Source of the DNA: Betaproteobacteria bacterium
GTDB taxonomy: Bacteria > Pseudomonadota > Gammaproteobacteria > Burkholderiales > Burkholderiaceae_C
Direction: 5' to 3'
Length of the DNA: 42,580 nt
Assembly (NCBI GenBank): GCA_009919175.1
Contig: RGCL01000020.1
Span: 1-42,580 of the forward strand
The notes beneath the pieces were generated by a model. The model did not search any database, was not told where the DNA came from, and was given only the letters and a program-made list of their open reading frames with translations. Positions 8,905 to 15,769 of the stretch are shown here, one piece after another (positions within the stretch are counted from its first letter, which is position 1; each line of letters opens with the position of its first letter). A program made the translations under genes and the position numbers.

Positions 8905-11070
8905 ATGGAAACTGACAGCCCCACAACCGCCGCTTTGACCCTGATTTGCCACAAGGCCTGCAACTTTGCCGAGCCTTTGTTGCAGGATGCCCGGCTCGAC
9001 TCCGGTGAGTCAGAGCTGGCACATGCCCAAGGCACAGTGGCCATCCTGCAAAGCCTCGAGGCCACCGACGACTTGCAAGCGGCCGTGTATTTGTCGGCGG
9101 CGGCCAAGTACCTCAACAAGCCCCGCGAGGTGCTGGCCAAATCCTTTGGCCCCCAATTGAGCAGCCTGGCGATGGAGGCTCACGAGCTCATGCAGTTGCA
9201 GCGTCAAACCGTGCAATTGGCCTTGGCCAACCCCAGTGGGCAAAGCCCCGCGGTTCAGACCGAGAACGTCCGACGCATGATGCTGGCTTTCTCGCGCGAT
9301 GTGCGGGTGGTGCTGCTGCGCCTGGCCTCGCGCTTGCAGACCCTCAGATTCATGGGTCACATCCGCCAGCCCGTTCCGGCTTTTCTGGCCGAAGAAACCT
9401 TGAGCGTGTTTGCGCCCCTGGCCAATCGCCTGGGAATTTGGCAGATCAAGTGGGAACTGGAAGACCTGTCTTTTCGGGCTTTGCAGCCCGACCGCTATCA
9501 GGCCTTGGCCCGTTTGCTCGAGGAGCGCCGCGATGAACGCCAAGCCGTGGTGGACCAACTGTGCTCGGATTTGTCTCATCGATTGGCACAGCAAGGCTTG
9601 GCGGCCAAGGTCTATGGTCGCCCCAAGCACATCTACAGCATTCACAAAAAAATGCAGGGCAAGGACCTGGGCTTTCATCAGCTCATGGACTTGCTGGCTT
9701 TGCGCGTCATCGTGTCCGAGGTGTCGCAGTGCTATGCCGCCCTCTCCGAGGTGCATGCCCTGTGGCAGGCCATCCCCGAGGAATTCGACGACTACATTGC
9801 CCGCCCCAAGCCCAACGGTTACCAGTCGCTTCACACCGTGGTGCGCAATGCCCAGGGCCGTGCCATCGAGGTGCAAATCCGCACCCAGGCCATGCATGAC
9901 CATGCCGACAGTGGCGTCGCCGCGCACTGGGCGTACAAGGAGTCGGGCAGCAAAGGCTATGTCGGCGTGATGGCCGATGGCGTTTACGACCAGCGCATTG
10001 CCCTCATGCGCCAGCTGCTGGCCTGGGAGCGTGACTTGCAGGCCTCCAATGCCGAACTCGCTGCCCAGGCCCCGCAGGACGACCGCATCTATGTGATGAC
10101 CCCACAAGCCCGGATCGTGGATTTGCCCAAGGGCGCCACCGCCATTGACTTCGCTTATCACCTGCACACAGATTTGGGTCACCGTTGCCGGGGCGCACGG
10201 GTGGATGGGGTGATGCAGCCCTTGCTTACCCCCCTGCAAAGCGGCCAGACCGTGGAAATCGTCGTGGCCAAGGAGGGCGGTCCATCGCGCGACTGGCTGC
10301 ATGCCGATGCGGGTTATTTGCATACCCCCCGTGCCAAGGCCAAGGTCAGGGCCTGGTTCAATGGCCTTGCCGCACAGGCCACCATGGAAAAAGGTCGCGA
10401 GGCGATTGAAAAGCTGTTGCAGCGCGAAGGCAAGACCGCCATCAAGCTCGAAGATTTGGCCATCGAACTGGGGTTCAAGGACTTTGAGCTGCTGTGCGAA
10501 GCCGTCGGCAAGGATGAGTTTTCGACGCGGCAGATCGAGACCCATTTGCGTCCGGCCGAGCCCCTGCCCGAGCCCGATGCGGTGGTCCTGCGCAAGATGT
10601 CCAGGGGCGGGTCGGCCTCGTCCAAAGCGGGGGTGCTGGTGGTGGGTGTGGATTCGCTCATGACCCAACTGGGCAAATGCTGCCGACCTGCACCGCCCGA
10701 TGCCATCCTGGGCTTTGTGAGCCGAGGCAAGGGTGTCTCCATTCACCGTGCCACCTGCACCAATGTGCGTCACATGCAGCAGGCTCACCCCGAGCGCATC
10801 ATTGATGTGAGCTGGGAAGCCCAGCCCTTGTCCACCACGCTTTATCCCGTGCATGTGGAGGTTCTGGCCGTGGACCGGCAGGGCTTGCTGCGCGATGTGT
10901 CAGAGGTTTTTGCGCGCGAAAAGCTCAACGTGATTGGCGTTCAAACCGCCAGCTTCAAGGAGATGGCTCGCATGGGCTTTACCGTGGAGGTACGCAACAC
11001 CCAGGAGTTGTCCTTGGCCCTGCACGGCATTCAGATGGTCAATGGGGTCAAGCAAGCCAAGCGGGCCTGA
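8905..11070 (+). CDS. relA: RelA, (p)ppGpp synthetase
   Basis: Makes (p)ppGpp from ATP and GTP/GDP when amino acids are short, acting on the ribosome. The 721-residue protein has the long Rel layout. An HD-domain remnant lies at about 25-180, the synthetase domain at about 230-370 (GRPKHIYSIHKKM, then PKPNGYQSLHTVV), TGS at about 393-455, and a zinc-finger-like region with GKCCRP near 592. An ACT domain occupies about 645-719. The HD-hydrolase signature is gone: the stretch that should hold it reads YLSAAAKYLN. The synthetase has EFDD (293-296), the EXDD form typical of monofunctional RelA rather than the RXKD of bifunctional SpoT/Rel. It is therefore called RelA, with hydrolysis expected from a SpoT elsewhere. 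The ribosome binding site before ATG 8905 is weak. Confidence 0.93.
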   Translation: METDSPTTAALTLICHKACNFAEPLLQDARLDSGESELAHAQGTVAILQSLEATDDLQAAVYLSAAAKYLNKPREVLAKSFGPQLSSLAMEAHELMQLQRQTVQLALANPSGQSPAVQTENVRRMMLAFSRDVRVVLLRLASRLQTLRFMGHIRQPVPAFLAEETLSVFAPLANRLGIWQIKWELEDLSFRALQPDRYQALARLLEERRDERQAVVDQLCSDLSHRLAQQGLAAKVYGRPKHIYSIHKKMQGKDLGFHQLMDLLALRVIVSEVSQCYAALSEVHALWQAIPEEFDDYIARPKPNGYQSLHTVVRNAQGRAIEVQIRTQAMHDHADSGVAAHWAYKESGSKGYVGVMADGVYDQRIALMRQLLAWERDLQASNAELAAQAPQDDRIYVMTPQARIVDLPKGATAIDFAYHLHTDLGHRCRGARVDGVMQPLLTPLQSGQTVEIVVAKEGGPSRDWLHADAGYLHTPRAKAKVRAWFNGLAAQATMEKGREAIEKLLQREGKTAIKLEDLAIELGFKDFELLCEAVGKDEFSTRQIETHLRPAEPLPEPDAVVLRKMSRGGSASSKAGVLVVGVDSLMTQLGKCCRPAPPDAILGFVSRGKGVSIHRATCTNVRHMQQAHPERIIDVSWEAQPLSTTLYPVHVEVLAVDRQGLLRDVSEVFAREKLNVIGVQTASFKEMARMGFTVEVRNTQELSLALHGIQMVNGVKQAKRA

Positions 11071-11118
11071 CGCGGGCGGGCTTGTCACTGGCCTCGGGGA
11101 AGGCCCAATGGCTACTGC

Positions 11119-11124
11119 TACAAT
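11119..11124 (+). promoter_or_regulatory. Candidate -10 box of the tRNA-Val gene
   Basis: TACAAT lies 11 bp before the mature 5' end of tRNA-Val, a normal place for a tRNA promoter -10 element. No good -35 hexamer is visible at 16-18 bp upstream. Confidence 0.4.
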
Positions 11125-11135
11125 TCGCACACAAC

Positions 11136-11212
11136 AGGCGCGTAGCTCAGCTGGTTAGAGCACCACCTTGACATGGTGGGGGTCGTTGGTTCGAGTCCAA
11201 TCGCGCCTACCA
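11136..11212 (+). tRNA. tRNA-Val (anticodon GAC)
   Basis: A complete 77-nt cloverleaf. The acceptor arms AGGCGCG and CGCGCCT pair fully, followed by discriminator A and an encoded CCA. The D arm is GCTC...GAGC. The anticodon stem CCACC/GGTGG encloses loop TTGACAT with anticodon GAC. The T arm is GTTGG-TTCGAGT-CCAAT. It reads GUC/GUU valine codons. It stands between relA and a less G+C-rich gene pair, a position typical of tRNA-flanked insertions, although no repeated 3' end was found nearby. Confidence 0.97.
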
Positions 11213-11313
11213 ATTTCGGTGGGTTTCAAAGAGAAGCCACCTTGGCGAAACAGGTTGTTCAACCTCCGTCCTCGCCCACCATACCCCCGTTTCATCCATT
11301 CGCTCAACCACGC

Positions 11314-11335
11314 CTTTGGGATCGCCTCCCCAAAG
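11314..11335 (+). terminator. Possible hairpin terminator downstream of tRNA-Val
   Basis: CTTTGGG (11314-11320) pairs with CCCAAAG (11329-11335) around an 8-nt loop, and CCTTTTGCTT follows. It lies in the 221-bp gap between tRNA-Val and the TPR gene. The same gap holds a second small palindrome, AGGTTG-TT-CAACCT (11252-11265). The T tail is short and interrupted, so the termination role is uncertain. Confidence 0.35.
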
Positions 11336-11433
11336 CCTTTTGCTTCGCGAACTAGGCTCTGAGTTTGCATTTTGCAGACCACCGGCGCTGGTGCAGCAAG
11401 CCTGCGCAAGAGGGCCTTTGATAGGATGAGGCC

Positions 11434-13806
11434 ATGAATCTGAACAACATCCAGACACTGGTACAGACCGGTCAGTTTGCAGAAGCCAAAAGGTACCTCA
11501 AGGGATTGCTTGTCAAGAACAAGGCCAACGTCAACTTGCTTTATTTGTCCGCGGTGGTGGAGGCCGAACTGGGCAACATGGAGGAGGCCTTGCAGGCCTT
11601 GACCCGAATCCTGGCCATGGATGCCAAGCATGCCTCGGCGCATTACACCAAGGCCATCTTGCTCAATCAATTGAATCGACATGCACAGGCCTTGCCGCAT
11701 CACGATGCTGCTGCAGGATGGATGCCTTCCAACCCCTGGGTCTACATCAACCGTGGCAATGCCCATGCAGCCCTGGGCCACTTCGAGCAAGCCTTGCTCG
11801 ACTTTGATCGGGCCATCGGACTGGATCCAAACATCGATGTCGCCTACCAAAACAAGGGAGGGGCGCTACTTGAGATGAATGCTTTCACGCAGTCGCTGGA
11901 TTGCTTTGAACAGGCGCTCAGGCTCAATCCTCACAATGTCCAAGCCCTCTCGAACAAGGCGGCGTGTCTGATCAAGTTGAATCAGACGGCCCAGGCACTC
12001 GAGATCGCAGACCGTGCGATTGCCTTGCGTCCCGACTATGCCGAGGCCTGGAACAACCGGGGGCTGGCTTTGAGTCCGCTCAACCGCCTCCATGACGCAT
12101 TGACCAGTTTCGGCCGGGCCATTGAATTGAGGCCCGATTACGCCCAGGCCTGGACCAATCGGGGCAATGCCCTGAATGAACTCAACCGCCATCAAGAGGC
12201 CTTGCTCTGTCAGGACAGGGCGATTGAGTTGAACCCCGGCTTCGCTGAAGCCTGGAGCAACCGAGGCAATACCTTCAATAACCTAAAAAATCATCAGGAA
12301 GCGCTTCTGAGTTATGACCGGGCGCTTGAGCTCAGCCCCAATCATGCTCAGGCGTGGAGCAATCGAGCCATTGCGCTCAACAACCTCAAGCGTCACGGAG
12401 AGGCTGCCCAAAGTTATCTCAAGGCGGCTGAGTTGGTGGAGGCGGATGACTTCTACCTGGGTAAAGCGCATCACCAAATGATGTTGGAGTGCGATTGGTC
12501 TGAGTACGAGGCCTATGTGTCCCGAATCGAAACGGGATTGGCACAAGGCCAACACACCGCGGAGCCTTTTGGGTTGATGGGCATTTCCGATTCGGAAGCC
12601 CTTCACAAAACTTGTGCGGAATTGTTTTGTCAAAAGCATTTCCCCGCCTCCGCCCAGACCAAGATTTCCCCCAAAAGCTCACATCCAAAAATCAGGCTGG
12701 CCTATCTGTGTGGCGAGTTTCGAGATCAGGCCACCTCGCACCTGATGACGGGGGTGTGGGAGTCGCATGACCGCGACCGATTCGAGGTGTTTGGATTGGA
12801 CAGTGGTTGGAATGATCATTCTGAGTACCGCTCCAGGATTGAAAAGGCCATTCCAAACCTGATCGATATTTCTGAAATGTCTGACATCGAGGCGGCAGAG
12901 CTGATCGAACGAAATCACATTGATGTGCTGGTGAATCTCAATGGCTATTTTGGTCGCGCTCGTCAAAAGGTGTTCTCCCTCAAGCCCGCGCCCATCCAGG
13001 TGAATTACCTGGGCTTCCCAGGGACCATCGGGGCACCGTACATGGACTACATCATTGCCGACCGCATCGTCATCCCAGACGCTTCAAGGATCCACTATTC
13101 GGAAAAGGTGGTGCACCTGCCGTTTTCCTACCAGGCCAATGATCGCCATAAAAAAATCAGTGAGACACCCATTTCTCGCCATGAATTCGGATTGCCCGAG
13201 AACAGTTTCATTTACTGTTGCTTCAACAACAACTACAAGATCACGCCCCCTAGCTTCCGGTTATGGATGGAGATCTTGTCTCAAGTCCAGGACAGTTGCT
13301 TGTGGTTGCTGGAAGATAACCCGGTCGCCAAAGAAAACCTCAGACGCCAAGCCCAACAATTCGGCGTTGATCCCGGTCGGTTGATCTTTGCTCAGCGTGT
13401 CCCGATTCCAGAGCACATCCATCGCCATCAGTTGGCTGATCTTTTCCTGGATACGTTGCCTTACAACGCACACACCACGGCCAGCGATGCCTTGTGGGCG
13501 GGGCTACCCTTGTTGACGCTCAAGGGGCGAACCTTCCCGGGCAGGGTTGCCGCCAGTTTGTTGTCGGCACTGAATGTGCCGGAGTTGATCGTTGAGACCG
13601 AGGAAGAATTCAAGACAACGGCCATCCATGCGGCTCATGACCCCCAGTGGCTGGCGCAAATCAAATTGAAGGTTGACCAAAACCGACTCACGGCCCCGTT
13701 GTTTGACACGCCCAGAATGACGGGCTACCTTGAACAAGCCTATGTCGCTATGCATGAGCGCTTCCAGGCCGGTCAAGCGCCTGACCACATTCGCATCGAT
13801 CCCTAG
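11434..13806 (+). CDS. TPR protein with GT41 (O-GlcNAc transferase/SPINDLY-type) glycosyltransferase domain
   Basis: A probable cytoplasmic protein O-glycosyltransferase. Residues 1 to about 335 form around ten tetratricopeptide repeats of 34 residues (recurring A-W-x-N-R-G-x-A and A-I-x-L-x-P). The repeats usually select the protein acceptor. Residues about 419-775 match the GT41 catalytic region: YLGFPGTIGAPYMDYIIAD, FNNNYKITP with Lys602 where OGT has its UDP-binding Lys, LADLFLDTLPYNAHTTASDALWAG, and GRVAASLL. The sugar donor and target are not predictable; UDP-GlcNAc and flagellin or another surface protein are possibilities from the family. Codon use is visibly less G+C-biased than in the neighbours. 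It converges on the FkbM gene, their stop codons overlapping within a shared CTAG. Confidence 0.9.
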   Translation: MNLNNIQTLVQTGQFAEAKRYLKGLLVKNKANVNLLYLSAVVEAELGNMEEALQALTRILAMDAKHASAHYTKAILLNQLNRHAQALPHHDAAAGWMPSNPWVYINRGNAHAALGHFEQALLDFDRAIGLDPNIDVAYQNKGGALLEMNAFTQSLDCFEQALRLNPHNVQALSNKAACLIKLNQTAQALEIADRAIALRPDYAEAWNNRGLALSPLNRLHDALTSFGRAIELRPDYAQAWTNRGNALNELNRHQEALLCQDRAIELNPGFAEAWSNRGNTFNNLKNHQEALLSYDRALELSPNHAQAWSNRAIALNNLKRHGEAAQSYLKAAELVEADDFYLGKAHHQMMLECDWSEYEAYVSRIETGLAQGQHTAEPFGLMGISDSEALHKTCAELFCQKHFPASAQTKISPKSSHPKIRLAYLCGEFRDQATSHLMTGVWESHDRDRFEVFGLDSGWNDHSEYRSRIEKAIPNLIDISEMSDIEAAELIERNHIDVLVNLNGYFGRARQKVFSLKPAPIQVNYLGFPGTIGAPYMDYIIADRIVIPDASRIHYSEKVVHLPFSYQANDRHKKISETPISRHEFGLPENSFIYCCFNNNYKITPPSFRLWMEILSQVQDSCLWLLEDNPVAKENLRRQAQQFGVDPGRLIFAQRVPIPEHIHRHQLADLFLDTLPYNAHTTASDALWAGLPLLTLKGRTFPGRVAASLLSALNVPELIVETEEEFKTTAIHAAHDPQWLAQIKLKVDQNRLTAPLFDTPRMTGYLEQAYVAMHERFQAGQAPDHIRIDP

Positions 13807-14639
13807 GCGCTGAGCAGGCTGATGTATTTTTGAAGCGCGCCCTGAACAATGGCGCCCCGACGGGACAGGATCTCTACGGCCCTGGCGGCCAAATCAAATG
13901 ATTGATAACAATGGTGGGCCACCATGGCCATGTGCTTGAACTGTTGATCACTGATGGTGTCGGGTTTGAAGAAATCGCGCACATAAACCATATCGGCCTC
14001 CAGCAGCTGGTTCAAAGGCTGGGTTGGGTTGTTGTTGACCACCAAAGGAGAGATGGGCCATTGTTTCAAGGCGGCAAAACAATGGGGGACAAAACCTTGC
14101 TCGCGCAAAAACGAATCCAGTTCACCCAGCCCGGGCTGATGCTCATACAGCGTGACGAAGGAAACCTCCAGCTGGACAAAGCTGCATTGTTGAAGCTTCT
14201 TGATGCCGGATTTCAAGCAACTGAGCTCTGAGCCTTGCACATCCATCTTCAGGAAGTCGAAGTGGGGGATTTCCTCCATCTCGTCCAGCGGCTTGGTCTC
14301 GACTTGAATTTCTTTGGTGATGTGAGCGTTGGCTTTGAAGCCCGGAAACACTTCCAGCGCCAGCGGATCGGGTTTGTAAAAGCTGGTCCAACCCGAATAA
14401 GCACATTGGTAGAGCGTTTGACGAGTTCCGTCTCCGACCGCATAAGGAAAATACTGCTCCAGATGGGATTTGCTCTCATTCAATTTCTGCAGGGCTTCTT
14501 GCTGTGGTTCGAATCCAGACACTTTGCAAAGCCCAGCCTGAAGCATTCTTTTGTACGGCGGGTCCCCATCGATGGGATTGGCACCAATGTCAACGACTTG
14601 GGTCAATTGATCGAGTTGGAGCAGGGATTGGAGAGTCAT
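13803..14639 (-). CDS. FkbM-family SAM-dependent methyltransferase
   Basis: A 278-residue O-methyltransferase-like protein. The SAM-binding motif I is VVDIGANP (about residues 14-21), followed by an FEPQ acidic loop. The hallmark FkbM motif is FDFLKMDVQGSE (about 128-139), then VQLEVSF. Family members methylate sugars or other hydroxyl groups in glycans and secondary metabolites. The C-terminal 80 residues (about 200-278) are not recognised. No signal peptide or membrane segment is seen. Convergence with the GT41 gene suggests the two act on the same glycan or glycoprotein, but this is inference from position only. The 5' region is A+T-rich, with a possible -10 TACAAT (14666-14671 on the minus strand). 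Confidence 0.85.
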   Translation of the reverse strand: MTLQSLLQLDQLTQVVDIGANPIDGDPPYKRMLQAGLCKVSGFEPQQEALQKLNESKSHLEQYFPYAVGDGTRQTLYQCAYSGWTSFYKPDPLALEVFPGFKANAHITKEIQVETKPLDEMEEIPHFDFLKMDVQGSELSCLKSGIKKLQQCSFVQLEVSFVTLYEHQPGLGELDSFLREQGFVPHCFAALKQWPISPLVVNNNPTQPLNQLLEADMVYVRDFFKPDTISDQQFKHMAMVAHHCYQSFDLAARAVEILSRRGAIVQGALQKYISLLSA

Positions 14640-14711
14640 GGTGCTTCTTTAAGTTAATGCTTATTATTGTACTTATGCTAACTATCCGGATCCTCCTCCT
14701 GCTCAAGGGTG

Positions 14712-14730
14712 GGCCGGTCACTGACTGGCC
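14712..14730. promoter_or_regulatory. Palindrome in the FkbM-gntR divergent region
   Basis: GGCCGGTCA-C-TGACTGGCC is a 19-bp palindrome with 9-bp arms and a single mismatch. It lies in the 244-bp divergent intergenic region. Its core GGTC...GACT resembles the GGTC/GACC half-sites of the site at 14831-14857, so it may be a second, weaker operator for the GntR-type protein. It could equally be an unrelated hairpin. Confidence 0.4.
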
Positions 14731-14830
14731 GTCTCACCCCAGTTTGTCCCGGGTTGGCTCAAATTCAGTCTTCTTAAGTATTCTTTTGTTGTGAATTTCC
14801 CCGCCAATTCAGGGAATTTCCCTATTATTT

Positions 14831-14857
14831 TGGTCTGACCATTGAATTGACAGACCA
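14831..14857. promoter_or_regulatory. GntR/FadR-type operator overlapping the gntR -35 box
   Basis: TGGTC-T-GACCA (14831-14841) is an 11-bp palindrome matching the TGGTnnnACCA pattern of FadR-subfamily GntR regulators. TGGTCTG (14831-14837) is also repeated in inverted form as CAGACCA (14851-14857). The second arm overlaps a perfect TTGACA (14847-14852). GATGAT (14870-14875) follows after 17 bp as a possible -10, which would put the transcript start almost at the ATG. The layout suits autorepression. Confidence 0.65.
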
Positions 14858-14883
14858 TAAATCGACAGGGATGATCGACCTCC

Positions 14884-15663
14884 ATGTTCGAAATCAATCC
14901 CATTTCTGTCCCCAAAGCAGCCACCGTCCTGGCCAATGCCTTGCGTGAACAAATCCTGGATGGGCGCATCGCCGAAGGGCAGACCTTGCCCAACGAGCGG
15001 GACTTGGCCTCGCGTGCTGGCCTGTCGCGTTCATCCGTGCGGGAAGCCCTGCGCATGCTGGAGACCGAAGGCCTGGTGGTCACCCGGCCAGGTCGTGCTG
15101 GCGGTGCAGAGGTGGTGAGGCCAGACATTTCCATGATCCAGCGGTCCATGGAAACCTTCATCCGCGGCAAAGGCATTCGTCTGGAGTCGGTGCTGCAAGC
15201 GCGCGAAGCGGTGGAGCCCCAGGCGGCTCGACTCGCGGCGCAGTTCTGGACCGATGAGGACTGGGCAGCCTTGTCCGAAAGCCATGAACGCTTGATTCAG
15301 GAACAAGGCGACCTGCCACGCTTTCTCAAGGCCAATTTCGATTGGCACCAGGCGGTGGTCAAGGCCAGTCAGAACGAGTTGTTGATTGCTTTCATCACCT
15401 CGATTGCCCAGCCGCTTTATGCGGCCACCGATTTGAGGGGCTTTAACTCCATGGAAGTCCGCCATGCCGTGTGCGTTGCCCATGGCAAGGTCATGGATGC
15501 CTTGCGTGCACGCGATGCGGATGCCGCCTGGCGCCGCATGGGGCGCCATGTGGGGGCTTATCACGAGAGCGTGCAACAACGCACGCGGGACGATGAGCAA
15601 GCCGAGCAGGCCTTGCTGGTGGCCGGTGAGCCGCCGCCCGAATCGACTCAATCGGGGACATGA
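14884..15663 (+). CDS. GntR-family transcriptional regulator, FCD (FadR) subfamily
   Basis: Probable local regulator of the downstream catabolic genes, responding to a small carboxylate or acyl-CoA. The 259-residue protein has an N-terminal winged HTH (about 10-75; ERDLASRAGLSRSSVREALR is the recognition region). An FCD effector domain (about 95-240) follows, with helices carrying His and Asp residues such as FDWHQAVV and HGKVMDALRARDA, as in metal-dependent FCD members. A FadR-type operator lies just upstream and a T-tailed hairpin just downstream, so it may be a separate transcription unit from hyuA. The ATG at 14884 has almost no Shine-Dalgarno; a leaderless transcript is possible. Confidence 0.92.
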   Translation: MFEINPISVPKAATVLANALREQILDGRIAEGQTLPNERDLASRAGLSRSSVREALRMLETEGLVVTRPGRAGGAEVVRPDISMIQRSMETFIRGKGIRLESVLQAREAVEPQAARLAAQFWTDEDWAALSESHERLIQEQGDLPRFLKANFDWHQAVVKASQNELLIAFITSIAQPLYAATDLRGFNSMEVRHAVCVAHGKVMDALRARDADAAWRRMGRHVGAYHESVQQRTRDDEQAEQALLVAGEPPPESTQSGT

Positions 15664-15665
15664 AC

Positions 15666-15702
15666 CATGAAGACTCAAGCCTCGTTCATGTCTGTTTTTT
15701 TT
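15666..15702 (+). terminator. Hairpin plus T-run after gntR
   Basis: CATGAA (15666-15671) and TTCATG (15685-15690) form a short A+T-rich stem, followed by a run of eight T (15695-15702). It lies 3 bp after the gntR stop codon. The stem is weak, but the T-run is unusual in this G+C-rich window. Partial termination between gntR and hyuA is likely. Confidence 0.5.
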
Positions 15703-15727
15703 CATTTCATTTCAACCCATTGAAAAA

Positions 15728-15750
15728 GACCTCGACAGATTAAAGAGGTC
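15728..15750. promoter_or_regulatory. Inverted repeat upstream of hyuA
   Basis: GACCTC (15728-15733) and GAGGTC (15745-15750) are perfect 6-bp inverted arms separated by 11 bp, 19 bp before the hyuA start and just 5' of its AAGGAGA ribosome binding site. The outward GACC/GGTC half-sites are related to, but reversed from, those of the gntR operator. It may be the operator of the catabolic operon promoter, or a leader hairpin near the ribosome binding site. Confidence 0.45.
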
Positions 15751-15769
15751 AACACAAGGAGACAAGTTC

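Noticed and set aside
9010-10854. A 614-codon minus-strand frame opposite relA.
   Set aside because: No family resemblance and no ribosome binding site; relA on the other strand is unambiguous.
11136-11212. tRNA-Val as an attachment site with an integrated element.
   Set aside because: No repeat of the tRNA 3' end, integrase or recombinase was found in the window; only base composition hints at transfer.
11434-12450. DNA repeats of about 102 bp, considered as a CRISPR or satellite array.
   Set aside because: They are the 34-residue TPR units of a coding sequence, divergent at DNA level and in frame.
13803-14639. FkbM gene as a rhizobial-type nodulation or antibiotic methyltransferase.
   Set aside because: Only the general FkbM fold is supported; nothing in the neighbourhood indicates such a pathway.
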